Below, in pieces: positions 44,760 through 57,467 of a stretch of DNA of 64,000 nt. Every line of letters begins with the position of its first letter. Positions within the stretch are counted from its first letter, which is position 1. Below the pieces are notes generated by a model. The model did not search any database. It worked only from the letters and a program-made list of their open reading frames with translations, and had not been told where the DNA came from. This stretch comes from Pleurodeles waltl (lineage: Eukaryota > Chordata > Amphibia > Caudata > Salamandridae). A program made the translations under genes and the position numbers. The stretch is from contig NC_090437.1 of the NCBI RefSeq assembly GCF_031143425.1, positions 1,180,144,863-1,180,208,862 on the forward strand. The letters are read 5' to 3'.

Positions 44760-44782
44760 CCATGTTCATTATGAGGGCCTTA
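44760..44782 (-). repeat. Right terminal repeat and TTA duplication of Harbinger copy 3
   Basis: Inward reading GGCCCTCATAATGAACATGG from 44779, against GGTGTCATTATGAACATGG at the left end (one-base length difference). TTA follows at 44780-44782. Confidence 0.85.
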
Positions 44783-45556
44783 GTGTCAAAGCCATGTGTG
44801 AGCCTACAGTACATTTCTTCACATCTACTGAAGAATTACTTGAAGAGTTCATCCCATTTGTAGGTGACTCTGGATATATATCATCCTGATGATGAAGCAT
44901 TTATGCATTTAGATATTCCTATACAAGAAATTATTAGCATGTTTCATTGAGGTAGCAGCGGCTTCCGCCTTGTGGTATTCTTTAGTTGAGCTTTGGTTCT
45001 CTCCTCTGGCGATTGATCAGGTCTTCTCTTCCCAAGTCAGCAGTAACAAGCGAGTATTTCTTTTATTTATGTTACCATTTTGACATATGTTTTAGGGTAC
45101 GTAGGTGACATATCAAAAGCATGTTAAAGGCAAGCCTGTTTGCGTTTACCCACACCAGGACAGTACCCACTGGCAGGACCCCTAGCCCATTTGCACAGAT
45201 TCACTGGAAAGAATCAATCCAGTCAGGAGCTCCTTTCTTGGGAGTACCATTGTAAGTCTACTTACCGCGTGAAGGGCTGACTTCTTCCTTAACATGCAGG
45301 TTATCTTTTAATAATGCATTTATCTTACACTCAGCTTTTTTGAGGGAATGAGATCTTGTTGCACAATTCTAGTTTGAATTGTTATTTAATGAATATCCGT
45401 TTGTTTCCTAAACACATATTTTTGAGTTTATTACTGAAAAAAATCCTGATGCCTTATTTCTCATCGAAACTTGGAATTGTCACTGTGCCGCTTCACATGA
45501 AGATCTTTTACAGCGTGCGAGTTGGAGGCCTACCTATTATTTATCATTCACACTAT
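44783..45556. other. No recognisable gene (0.8 kb)
   Basis: Nothing assignable. This is the flank into which copy 3 inserted. Confidence 0.5.
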
Positions 45557-45713
45557 GGCCCATATTTATACTTTGTTAGCGCTGCATTTGCGTCATGTTT
45601 TGACGCAAAAGCAGCACAAAACGCACAAAATACAATTCGATTTTGTAAGTTTGCACCGCTTTTGCGTAAAAAAATGACACAAATGCGGCGCTAAAAAGGT
45701 ACAAATATGGGCC
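45557..45713. mobile_element. Foldback/MITE-like element, 157 bp, almost wholly palindromic
   Basis: Left arm GGCCCATATTTATACTTT and right arm read inward GGCCCATATTTGTACCTT continue to pair for about 70 bases (AGCGCTGCATTTGCGTCA against AGCGCCGCATTTGTGTCA). The whole unit can fold into one long hairpin. Clear target duplications are not seen. The ends resemble those at 6388. Confidence 0.7.
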
Positions 45714-45782
45714 CATGCATGTATGATTATCAATTGATATAATGTAGTTAATGGTTTTTTTTCTGTAAAACATAACTCAATT

Positions 45783-47970
45783 TGTGTTACACCTGTCAGG
45801 ATTAGGGTGGTCTTCCACGAAACGTTTGGCCTGTTACCCTACATTGTTTAGCTGAAATTTGCTTTTGTTGGCCTTTGGACTTTGTGTACTTTACATCTGC
45901 TAATAAGTGCTAAAGTACTTGTGCTAACACCTCAGAACAGGGTAAAATCAGTTTACAACTGATTGTCATATTCAAGGCACTTTCAAGTCCATTGTAGAGA
46001 GGAATACAATTTACCCAGGGCACTAAATTAAATGCTGCTAGTGTATCAGCATCACTTATTGTGCCACCCACTGAAGTAGCCTCTTAAAACATTCTCTGAC
46101 TTGCCATTGCATCCTCAATGCAGTTTTAAACTGCCAATTCGACTTTGAAATATAACCCCCTTACGAAGCCTCAAACTCCACTTTTATTGCATATGTCACC
46201 CGTATGGTAAGGGCTAGGTAGCACATAAGGCAGGGTGCAAGGCAGTTTAAATGTTTGGCATTCTCTTTTAAGTTTGAGATGTTCCGGTAGTAAAAAAACT
46301 CCTAAATTCAGTTTCCACTACTGTGAGGCCTACCTGTCTCATAGGATAACATTGGGTTCCTGTATTACATTTAATAGATGCTACTTTTTGATTGGGGACA
46401 GATACGTTTTTCATGTTTGGTATCTATGAAATTGTAATAAGAATCATTTTCAATGCTAAAGTCAGATTTAAAATTACACATTTGAAAAAATGCCACTTTT
46501 AGAATTTGGCATTTTCCTGCCCTTTAACTTTTGGTACCTGCAGCCTATCTTAGGTCACATGACTGAGTGTAACTGGGAGTTAGACTTTGTGAATTTCTCC
46601 AAGGTAGTCACACAGTAAAGGGATTAGGTGTGACTGAATAGGCCATCTGCTGGCAGGATGGGGAGTTGGGGGCAGCTGGGCACAGCCCCACTTTAATTGA
46701 CTAGGGTGTGCTCTGCCTTTATACAAATGGCTTGTCACTACTTCATTGTCACTGCAACCAGCCTGGAGATAGGGCAGGGAAGTCAGGAAATTCCAAGCAC
46801 TCCAAAGAGAAACCTCTAGAAACTTCTCCTAACTTTGCAGAATTCACCAGGTATAAAACTACGGCCTCTCAGACCCACTCTCCATTTCACTTCCGAGACC
46901 TGCAGAAGGACTCTCAGAGGACTGCTGGCTGCTGTGCCCTGCTGTGCACTCCACAAGACTGCTTTGCTGTACCTGGGAGGATTGCTTTACTCCTTGGATT
47001 CTGCTTTGAAACCTCGAAGGCATGCCCTATTGTTTGAGCCCCACTTCTTCACCTGAATCCAGGACTACCAGAGTGACTCCAAGGACTAGTTCATTGGCAT
47101 TCTGTTCAGGGCCAAAGGGACATACCAGGCTTCCACCATATTGAACCCATACCTGGACCCAGCCTGAGTGAGTTCTAACTTCCTTGGTGGTGGCACTAAA
47201 TGTGCGCATGTAGCCAAAATCCAAAGCTTGGGACGTAAACATTAATGGCAAAAAACTGTTCTGAGAACTGAGGGAAGATTGGCACAAACCTGCTTGTCAA
47301 TCTGACTAAGGTGCATCGTAAGTCGCCCTGTTTAGCAGTTTTTCACCAAAGGGGGATCCAGCCTCCTGGAACTCTCATCGGCCACCTGACTCACCCTGGT
47401 GGAGATTGTTTGACTTCTATAAAAATGGCTAAGTCCGAATGTAGAAATCTTCAACGCAACTTTGTCAGGTGGCCACCCAACAACAATATTCTCTTCTCAT
47501 ACACCATCTGTAGCCTTGATGCTCTGAAATTTACCTTCTCAGAACAGAACTGCACTCGATCATGTTCGGCCATACTTTTTTACTTTGACCCAGTCTCATG
47601 CAACTAGATATCCAGGGTTAGCGTTTTGATCTTCTAGGCACTACATTTTATTAAAACCTTTAAAAATTCAAGTTCTACTGATTGGATTTTGTCATTTTGG
47701 TGTCATTGTTTTAAAATGTAATCTATTTTTTAAACTGGTGTATGAATTTTATGGTGTTATGTTTTCACTTTATTACTGCTTGTCTGCTGCTTAAATAATT
47801 GACACATTGCCTTAAAGTTACGCCTGACTGCATTTTGTGCCACGCTACCTAGGGTTAAGCACAGGTTAATTCAATTACTTTTTGTGGTTTACTCTGCCAG
47901 GGATTGTGACCATTGCTTGACCAGGGCTCACATCTCAATCAACCAACAACCTAATTTCTCACTATTTGCT
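45783..47970 (+). mobile_element. LTR 2 of the Gmr1-like/gypsy family (plus orientation)
   Basis: Starts TGTGTTACACCTGTCAGGAT, aligning base for base in spacing with the LTR 1 start. It shares long stretches with LTR 3 (for example CTGCTAATAAGTGCTAAAGT against CTGCTAACGAGTGCTAAAGT). Near the right end, GACCAGGGCTCACATC and TTTCTCAC match the LTR 3 end. CAATT occurs on both sides (45778-45782 and 47971-47975), a possible target duplication, although the exact 3' border is uncertain by a few bases. No internal genes, so a solitary LTR. Confidence 0.65.
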
Positions 47971-47975
47971 CAATT

Positions 47976-48656
47976 GCAGTGGATTTAGTTTACTCACCTT
48001 CTAGTTATTTCAACAATATCCACTCCATACTAGTGAAATGGGTGGCACCTTCTGTTCTGAAAGTTGCAAACGTTTCAATTTTAGGTGGTTTTAATATTGA
48101 GGTTGAAAATTCTACTGACAGGCTCTCCACTTCTTCTTTAGACACTTTGCCAGTTTTAGATTTTACACAGTTGCTTACTGCTCCTATATAGGAAGCAGGA
48201 TGTACGCCGGATCTCACTTTTTCTAATTTTCCAAATTTGTTAGTTGACCTACCTTTCCCTTTCTTTTCAGTTTAAATGTCATGAATTTCCACAACCACAA
48301 GCTAATTATACTAGCCTGTCTAGAACTTAGTCTAGGCTGAATGCAGGAAATTTAGCAGCAGCACTTGCTACCACTCCTCCACCAATCGCTGATGAGTAGG
48401 AAGAAGACTCTCTAAGCTTCCTGAATTTTGGTGGTCTCAGACACCATTTCAACACTTAAATCTAGGAAACCTTTGAGAAGAGCCTCTTATCTCCTGCTGT
48501 TTTCAGATGCCTTCTAAGAGGCAAAAATAAAATGCAGAACCCTCAAACATAAACAGAGTATCAGTTATGATCAGGAATCTAAAGAGAAATATAGATCCAC
48601 TTTGAAAACTATTGTAAGCTTATAAGGAAAGTCTGTGCCGCATATTAGGTAGCTGG
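47976..48656 (+). pseudogene. L2-like LINE, endonuclease end (5' part)
   Basis: Reads VYSPSSYFNNIHSILVKWV, ILGGFNIEVENSTDR, then LDFTQLLTAPI, a stop, EAGCTPDLTFSNF. This follows the end of the LINE apurinic endonuclease (family pattern: GDFN, then a short TQ..T.P segment and an HxxG-TLDL/F segment; GGFN here). Further on it is degraded. It is cut at 48656 by LTR 3 and resumes at 51292. Confidence 0.65.
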
Positions 48657-51291
48657 TGATGGACTTGGAACTATCTGTGTGGTCATCCCTAAACATATTC
48701 CCTTAACCCTCCTGTTTTCTGAACCCATTTTTCTTGGCTTTTGGGACTCTGCATACCTTACCTCTGCTAACGAGTGCTAAAGTGCTAGCACTCTCTCCTT
48801 TAAACATGGTAAAACTGGCTTACAACTAATTGGCACATTTAATTTACTTGCAAGTCCCTAGTAAAGCAGTACTACATGTACCTAGGTAGCCTTTTAAACA
48901 TGCCTTAGGGCTGCCATTGCAGCCTGTGTGCAATTTTAAAATTAAAATGCCATTTCAACTTGGGAAAATAAAGCTTATGCGGATCTAAATGTTTTTGTTT
49001 TCATCCATACAAGTCACTTCCAAGGTAGACGCTAAACAGCCCACAGTACATTTAAGTTTGACATGTCCTGGAAGTGAAAAACTCTCAAATTTGTTTTTAA
49101 CCACTTTGAAGCCTACCTGTCACGTGGGATAACTTTGGGTTGCCTCATTACATTTAATAAGTGCTAGCTACCTCTCAAATATGATAACATTGGGTTCCCT
49201 CATTACAATTAATACATAACAACTTTGGCTTGGGAACAGGTAGAAAAGTCATGGTATCATAGATATTGTAATTTAAAACCCTCCTCAATGGGAACACCAC
49301 AATTCTGAAAATGCCTTTTGAGAAAGTTGTGATTTTCTTGCCCAAACCATTTTGGTGCCTACAGCCTGTTCATGGAACACATGACTAGGCATAGTTAGCA
49401 GTTGGCTTTTGTGTACTCCCCATAGACTCTATCACAAATGAGAGTCTGGTTATTGGCAGGATAGACAATAAAACAAAAAGGATTACACACGGTTCCACCT
49501 AGTACTATGGATTTCTTTCAAGTAAATGGTTCGGTCATTAACTGAGGACCGAAACTTTTCGAAGCAAGAGCCCTCACTCACCATCTGGTGACATGCTTCA
49601 TCATAGGGCCAGCTCCTTGTCAGGCTGGCGCTGCAATGCCTGACGGGCCCCGCGGGGGGGCTCTTTGCCGGAGATCTTTTTGAAAATCGAGAAAGCCGGT
49701 CGAAAAAAATGTATGAGGTGAAGGATTGGTGAATAGAAAAATTAAAAATGCCTAGAGGTATTAACTAATAATTTTTATTCTCGTGCTTATGCCTCTGGCA
49801 AGATTAAAAACCAAACACGGGGAGTTAGTGGGATAATGTCCACACACCCCATAGAAGTGTAGGTAGGTATAGTAGTAGTTGTTGAGTCTCTTAGAGGAAA
49901 ATAATATACAAGAGACAGAGCACACAGGGTCCCCTGTGTCACTCTATGTAAGTGGTCAACATGTTTCTCGCTTATTACAGAAGAATTATCTTATGCGATT
50001 CGTCAGGACCTAATAACATACCTAATCCTTTAAATGGTGGAAATTTCCACAGAAATGAAAGTCAAAAACCGTCCAAAAATTCATGGTAGGGCCACATCGG
50101 GGGGGTCCAGGCTAAAGAAATCAACTCTGATTTGCATTAGGGACGGTCAATGACGGTTAACCTATGCCGGTTCCACTCACACCAGGATAGGCCATCTCTT
50201 ATGTGATAGGGGGTGGGGCTGTCACTTACCACACTTGTACTTCAATGGCACTGGCTCAGCTCACACACAAAAGACTTCAAACTAGCTTTTTGTGCTCCCA
50301 GACAGACTGGGACCAGGGCAGATAGACAGGCAATTCCAGACACCTCTTAAGGAGAAACTCCAGAAGTTTCTCCTGCTTCAAAGTGGACAACAGGTAGAAA
50401 GAGGGAACTTTCAGACCCACTCTTCAGTATATTCCTGGACCTGAGGATACTACAGAAGAAGGATGCCCAGCAGGCCAGCTGTTTGAGACCTGCCTTGCTT
50501 GCTGAGAAGGAAGAATGGACCTGCACCCTTCACCCCAGACTGAAGTAACTCCAAGGATCAGCTGACTAACCCCCTGTTCTGAGCTACCGGGACAAAACAA
50601 GCTCCAGAGGCCTCCCTGCATCTGCCCAGCTGACCTCCTGCCTAGACCTGCAACTGGAGCTGCCTGACCACTGCTAGCATATGTTGGTGTGAGCTCCTGA
50701 GTCTCAAGACGTGTCCCTGGGTGCAGCATCAATCTAGCTACTACTTGAAAAAATAAAAAAAATCCCAGAGTTTTGGGCTTTTTGGGACCATGAACAAGGC
50801 CATTTGCGCCAAGATTTTGCCATCCGTGCCGACCACCAACACAAAGCTCTAGGGGGATCCAGACTTTCTGCACTACAGCGACCTCAAGCAACGTCAGCAA
50901 CACAAATCACCACCATGTTCTACTGCATCAACAGCCCACAGTGGCAGTTGGAATCTGCAGCAGTGATAATCTGTGATGCCCGACAGGATCTTCATACTAT
51001 TTTGATGACTGTCAATTACACCCGGCCTGCTCTTAGCACTACAGTGATTACCATCACAAAGATTTCCCTGATCCACCGGGCCTCCTAAGCAACTCATTGG
51101 ACTCTTCGTGTTAGACTTTAGAATGTAACACCGCAAGACAAACCTAGTCCCTATATCCAACCCATGTGCCAAGCTACCAGAAGGTTAAGCATAGGACAAT
51201 TTGGTGTCTTTTTGTGTTTCTCCCTGAGAGAGATTGATTGTTGTTTGAGAAGGGCTCACACCTCCCTCAACCAATAACCCACTTTCTCACA
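48657..51291 (+). mobile_element. LTR 3 of the Gmr1-like/gypsy family, inserted in the LINE
   Basis: Starts TGATGGACTTGGAACTATCT and continues to GTGTGGTCATCCCTAA, aligned with the other LTR starts; ends ACCCACTTTCTCACA. Flanked by GCTGG (48652-48656) and GCTAG (51292-51296), a 5-bp duplication with one change. LINE endonuclease lies before it and LINE RT after it in the same orientation. It is longer than LTR 2 because of the insert at 49464-50182. Confidence 0.7.
49464..50182. mobile_element. Unidentified 719-bp insertion within LTR 3
   Basis: This stretch is absent at the matching place of LTR 2. CAGGATA is found just before (49457-49463) and at its end (50183-50189), consistent with a 7-bp target duplication. 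It contains GGGCCCCGCGGGGGG and CCGGTCGAAAAAAATG-like patches but no coding frame. I do not recognise the family. Confidence 0.45.
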
Positions 51292-52930
51292 GCTAGCCTC
51301 AGCCATCATCTCTTCCAAAATAATCTTTGTTATTATAAGTTCATTTTACTATCAACCTTCTATTACCAGTAGATCATCCCTCAAATTATATGTGACAATT
51401 TGTTAATGTTCTTTCACAATAAATTCGCACCTATCCACAATAAGTTTGCTTCCCAGCCAGATGCTGTGGTGTCATAGTTTGAAACCACCACTGCTTCTTT
51501 GGCTTCAATTTTTTTTCTCTTGCCAATTACACTTATATTCCTCTTGAGGATACAACCACCACTCCTTTATCCTGTCACTCAAACTCACCTCCATCCATTT
51601 TCAAACTGACTCGGGAAATTATTGGACCGCAACTAAATCAGCTTCTAAATTAATCTAAAAACTCTGTTATGTGCCCACTTTCTGGAAGCAGGCATACATA
51701 GTGCCTTTACTTAAGAAGTCATCTGACAGTGATGACGAATGATAGCATATTCGATCTGTTTTGGACCATAGTGGTCAAGCCGTGTCAATTTTATTGTACC
51801 TTTCCTTAGCTTTTGAACTGTATCACACACGCTATTGGAACATCTCTTTCATCTTGGCCTTGGCAGCCCAGCCTTAAATTGGTTTATTTGTTTCTACCTC
51901 ATCACTCACAGATCATGACTCTTTCTTCAGATAAATCTGCTGGTAAACAGTGCAAACTCAGGGCACCTAAGAGGTCGTCTTTGAGCCCTATGCTTTTTAG
52001 CATCTACACAACTCCCTTGGATCAAATAGGTCAGATTTTTTTGGTTTCTCAATTCTACCCTATGTAGATGATACACGGTTGATCAGCTTCATTACAGAGA
52101 ATATCTTGTTTGCCTCTTTTCAGTGGTCTCATATGAGAAAACATCAATTTCCAGATGGGTTCACTGAAGTCTAAAATGCTGACTTTTGGCACACCTAGCT
52201 TCATATGGTCAATGGCTTGTTGGCCAAATGAACTGACCACCAGCCTAGCCAAAATATCTTAAAATGTCGTCATTACATTGGTCAAAATCAATAATTCAGG
52301 AATTAGGAAGATGCTGTTTTAGCGTCCTGTTTTGCTCTGCTGAAGTCATCCGGAAATTGCTAGATTTTTCAACTTTTGCCATTCATAAATGGTGGTCTGT
52401 GTCATGATCACACCTAGACATGATTATGGCAACTGACTTTATTTGGGTGTCCAAAGTACATAATTAAATGCTTTCTAATTGTTCAAAGTGTTGCAGCTCA
52501 TTTAATTCTGGATGTCCCTATACAGCAGGCCATTTCTACACACCTCAGGGATCTGTATTGGCTTCCCATTCACAAACGTTTTTGTTCAAGTTTCTTATTT
52601 TATCTTTCAGAGATGTGACCAAGAAAGACCCACTGTATTTTCAACATTTCTTGTACTATTACATGGCTACAAGGACTTTGAGAACTTCTGGGGCTAGGTT
52701 ACCCGAAATCCCGATTTCAGAATGCTAGAATGTGCAGTCGCTCTTGCATACCTGGCTGCTAAATCCTGGATTTCCGTTCCTGAAAAACCTTGCCATGCTT
52801 TCTCAGTTTCCATTTTCTATGAGAAACTCGTGTTTTTCCGACCAAAATCCTATTTGTTCTTTATTGGTCCGTGTTTTTAGCACAGGGCTAGCCTAGGTTG
52901 TGTAGTAGGTGCCTTTTTTATTTTAAAAAA
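51292..52930 (+). pseudogene. L2-like LINE, reverse transcriptase and C-terminal part
   Basis: Across frames it reads TLLEHLFHLGLGSPALNWF-like sequence, SSLSPMLFSIYTTPLDQIG and LPYVDDTRLISF (catalytic YxDD as YVDD at 52061-52072). Later parts match the LINE C-terminal region (VLQLI, LASHSQTFLFKFLILSFRD). Many stops and shifts. The clade is judged from the SPLLFNIY..PL and YADDTQL-like wording of L2/CR1-group LINEs. The 3' end is approximate; no clear tail repeat. Confidence 0.65.
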
Positions 52931-54565
52931 TCATTCAATCATCACTCTATCGCTAGTTATTTGCATGGACGAAAGGCTTTTTTCTAACTTTGATCCTAAT
53001 TTGTAAATCTTATCAATTAAGCCTTCATTAGCCCTTTTATTTCACAGCCTGAAGAGATTTAATCAGGCTGAGTAGTGTGCCCGAGTTCTCATATCGAGGC
53101 AGGGGAATCATCTTCTGTGCTTGATATGCAGTGCTAAGTATAATCAGCTTTGGTTGAAATTCAGCATTGCTCTTCAGTGAGATATCAATTTCGGTAACTA
53201 TTTTGGACTAATATTAATTAGGACTAAGCACCTGAGAAGTGTGTGATTCTTGTCTACACCTCTTACTTCACTCTGTGTTAAATGAGCCCTTGTTAGTCAT
53301 ATTGTGGGGTAATTTGAGCTTCAGACTTTTTAAAATGTGTTCTCTGTGGATTTTTTAGCTGTGAAGATCAGTAACATAAAGTTTCTTGATTAGTCTAAGT
53401 TCACACATTCGCTTTTTCTGTTTGCTCGAAAGTTTTTCAAATCATCAAGCATGTTTTTCTTACTATGGTGAGAGCCATATACATTTATGTGGCTATATTT
53501 TTGCATATATCCAACATGATTGTCAATGAGACTAATTTCTTTTCAATTGCTGTCTCCAGTGGGCATTAATAAATAGGATCTTGAGTCCTGCTTCAAGTCT
53601 TTGACATGAGCTTGCGTACACATCAGAATGTTACCATCGTTAGCTGTCAGGTGTCTTTTTTCTAATATCATCAACACTTTTCAACGTTTTTCATAGATCG
53701 TGGAAAGGTCAAGAATCTCGTCATTTTTTATACTGGTTTTTCGAGATATTCCGAGAAAATGTTCACACTGAAAAAAACCTGAAGCAGTTTGAGATGCAGG
53801 TTCTCTCTTAAAGTATTTCGGGATGCTTAACCAATATAACAAATCACCGCGGTCCATCAAGATAGCCTAATTTGGGGCAAATAAATCATTGTTTCAATGC
53901 TGAAATAAATACAGAAATCTAGCCTAGATATGTCACATTCTGTCCACTCTGTTGTCATCTTTGACCTAGAAACGAAATGATCCTTATTAACTCGCTTTAT
54001 CTGGTTAATATTTATCTCCAATTACAGAATAGATTTCTTGAAACGTGAACAAGTGCTAAAGGCTCAAAGTGCATTTCAGAAGGATTGCCATCTTTAGATG
54101 TATGAGCCTTCCTACTGCTAAGACTTCTAAAACTGGCTACAAGTAGGCTGATTTTACTCTGCTTTTAACCTGCAACTTGGATCAATAAGAGCCTAGCAAT
54201 AATAAAGTAGTTTTCTCTTAGTAAAGCATAATTGCACAAAGGCAATTGCTGTCAACACAGTCTAATATGATGGAAATATTCAGCATACTGAAAGCATATG
54301 AGGCAAAATCGACTGATTTAGCTGTTTATGGGGTAGATGAAAGAATGCTTTAAAGGGTTGAAAAATGTTGAAAATGCTGATTAAACCTTTTTGCTTATTA
54401 GCCGGATCTAGCTATTCTGTGACCTTTACCGACCAAGGGTTGTTGTCAGTCAGGGTAAAGGTTGAGAGCAAGTATTTATCATTCGCACTCCTTTCTAAAA
54501 GGGCTGGAGTCAGATTGTCCTTATAACTCTGCATTAGAAAAGCTAATTAAAAAGCTGATACTTAA
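52931..54565. other. No recognisable gene (1.6 kb)
   Basis: AT-rich, with no coherent frame or element ends. Confidence 0.5.
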
Positions 54566-55100
54566 GGGCAGATTTAAGAGCTCCTAGTGCCTCTTTGCTC
54601 CACATTAGCAACATTTTTTTTACACTAATGTGGCCGAACAAGGCCAAAATTGCCACAACAAATTTACAAAGTGGCGCAGCGCATGTACAGAGCCATTTTG
54701 TAACCCTTTGTGCTACATTATGCCTGCAGCAGGCATAATGTATGCAAAGGGGGCATTCTCCCACTAGGAGGACTGAAAAAATGGTGCAAAGAAATATAAG
54801 AGATTTCATTGCATCACTGTTTTAGGCACTTTTAACACCTGCAATGAGCAGGCATTAAAAAGAGGCACACCATTGTTTACAATGGGCCTGAATGGGCTTT
54901 GCAGGATTAGTGTCAAAACCTTTAATGCTAATCCTGCAAAGCTCCGAAGTAGAGGCAAGATTTTTGACGTTAGTTTCCCTAACTACCGCCATGGTGCGCC
55001 ATTTCTTAGATACGGTGCACGGTGCGTTAGGGGGGCCCTAGGAAGCACAAAAAAGTGGTGCTGCACTGGGTGCAGCGCCACTTTTCCTAAAGCAGGCCCA
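54566..55100. mobile_element. Foldback/MITE-like element, about 535 bp
   Basis: Left end GGGCAGATTTAAGAG and right end read inward GGGCCTGCTTTAGGA are imperfect inverted repeats like those at 6388 and 45557. It holds a perfect 14-bp hairpin at 54714-54742 (TACATTATGCCTGC, one-base loop) and a looser one (GCAGGATTAG against CTAATCCTGC) near 54901-54940. No coding frame; flanking duplication not clear. Confidence 0.5.
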
Positions 55101-57467
55101 TAGAGGTGAGGCATTGGTATGTTTATCAAACTTAATTGCCAGTCACCACATTCAGTTAATGGCATCAATAGCTCAACATAACATTAAAACGCTGTTTAAT
55201 AAAGCAGACGTGAAAGATTCAAGTGGAAACTATCCTGGTGACTAGTGTGGGAAGAGATGTTTGTACTAATTGGGAAGGCTTACGTTTAGGGTCTAATTGA
55301 AGGTTGTATGGCAAAATATTGCCTAAAAACTATGTAAGTGACAAAAATATTGCCAAAAAGTATTAAGGGCAGAAATATCAACTTTAAATACTTTGCATGT
55401 AAAATCAATAATATTGGCAAAAAAAGTGTAGATGGCAATGCTATTATTATAAAGCTAGTTAAATAAATCGAGTCATAAATATTATTATACACTATCTTAT
55501 CTTTAAAAACATATATTACATTTTAAATGAATATTACATTTAAAAATAAATACGAAAGTGTAGCTTACAAGTACAAAACTAAAATATATACTTTAAAGTA
55601 ATTGCTGAAACATAACATAAAGAAATACAAATATAATATAATAATAACAAACACATTTATTTTAATGACATATGAAATGTTTTTTTTAAACGAATATGAC
55701 ATTAAAGTAAAAAAACAAAAATATTGCCATTAAACAATAAAGAACAAAAAGTTACATTAAAGTAGATCTTAAAATTACACGATAAATTCATAGTGTACGA
55801 AAAAAAGGTGGGCGAGGCCAAACTCATTACTCCCACTCCAACCTGAGCAAAAGTAGGGAACGTGTTAAATTTTAGGGAGGTGATACACTATTCCCACTAC
55901 AACCTCAGCAACAATAGAGAAAGTATTCAACTTTAGATGGGTTGGATTTGCTATTTCCACTCTGACACAAACAACAATTAACACAAATCATACAATGGTG
56001 CCAAGCCTTTTTATGGATACTTTGAAAGACAGTTTAACATCTTAGTTAATGTTAGCCTATAAATTATAACAGTAATTTCAGTTTTAACGAACATGTACAA
56101 TTCCTCAGGAATGTAATTTAGGTTTCTTATATTGATGCTTTTCTGGTCCAAAATAGATTTTTGCTTTTCCCCTTTTGAAATTGATTTTTCAGATGCATTT
56201 CTCTATCTTCCAAATATGACGGTTTTAATCATATAAGATATTCTTGAGGTCGAACAAAATCAGCTATACTTTCTCCTTTGTAATATAGCTTTTGAACATA
56301 AGTGGGATTTGTTTTTCAACATTTGCAATGGATTTTTTTTATTTAAATTTTTTAAGTTTTGTGCTTTAAATCAGTTGAGCAATTACAATGTTTCAAACAT
56401 AACATAACATACAAAAGAACTACAGTTTTATATATCTTTTCCTTTGCCGCAGCATTCAAATAGATTGTACTGGAACAATTACACACATCTAGTATTACAA
56501 GTATGCATATATCTGAGATCTCATTCTGCATATGTTATTTCTAGCCCATTGATTACGTCATCTGTAGGGGAGTCAAATATGTCTCATTTGGGCCCCATAT
56601 ATCTCTGGGTTTGTTTTTCACTGTTTTTCACTAGTAGTAACATACTGTAAGTATGTGGTGCATCATTACAAAATATTACATCACAGTGCAGTTCCTCTAA
56701 TGTTGGTAGCGGACCCTTGCACCAACACAGTGCTATGTGCCTTTTTGCTAATAGTGGTGCCAGGGCATTGAATTTTCCCACTGATTTAGATAGCTCCTTT
56801 ACATAACTATCAATGCCATCAGTGGGTCAGGTGGTATGAAAATCTCTATATTTTGTATAGCTCAATAATATTATATCCAAATATAGTCATACCCCTGAAC
56901 AATCCTAGGTAACATGTGTAAAATCTGCTTCCGTTATATAGAGCAACCTAAAGTACTTCAGAGTCCATACCAATAAAGATGAACAGGAGTGTAATAATAC
57001 CTTTCTATATATTTGAAAAATAAAAGTCTGTGTCTTTATTCAGTGACAGTGTTGTCATCACTGAACAACAGTGTCTCCATTGTCTGTCTGTTTGCCAGTC
57101 TTGACTACTATTTGTGTTGTGTTTTTGATGTGTTCACTGATTATGGTCATTATACATAGGCTTGTGATCATATGCTTTCTTTTCGTATCATATTCGTTAT
57201 CAAGCTTAATGGATTTGGTTCCTTCAGGTCTGTGCCCAACAGCCCTCATAAGTAGTGGCATATCCTGTAGTATAAAATATATCTACTGCTGTAAGAGTCC
57301 CACCCTGCTCTTGCAATTTATCCAATGTCAACAATGTAATTTACCTAAACAATTCTCCCATATTTCTAATTTGCAATTTTCGCTTTTGTTCTGGTACTCC
57401 CCTTTCTTGACTGACTGGGAGTTAGGTTCACCATTTTACCTGCATGATGAGTGTGGGTAGTACAGGT
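55101..57467. other. No recognisable gene (2.4 kb)
   Basis: Strongly AT-rich, especially 55300-55800, with repeated ATTACATT/AAATATTGCC words. No coding frame. Confidence 0.5.

Larger units (their letters stand above)
38284..44779 (+). mobile_element. Harbinger DNA transposon copy 3, complete between terminal repeats (6.5 kb)
   Basis: Left end GGTGTCATTATGAACATGG; right end, read inward, GGCCCTCATAATGAACATGG. Flanked by TTA on both sides. Order left to right: transposase exon 1 (plus, 38595-38677), SANT-A (minus) inside transposase intron 1, transposase exons 2-3 (plus, 42061-43181), SANT-B (minus, 44261-43214). The transposase and both SANT genes have lesions, so it should not be autonomous. 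This copy supplies the gene plan used to read the other two. Confidence 0.9.
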
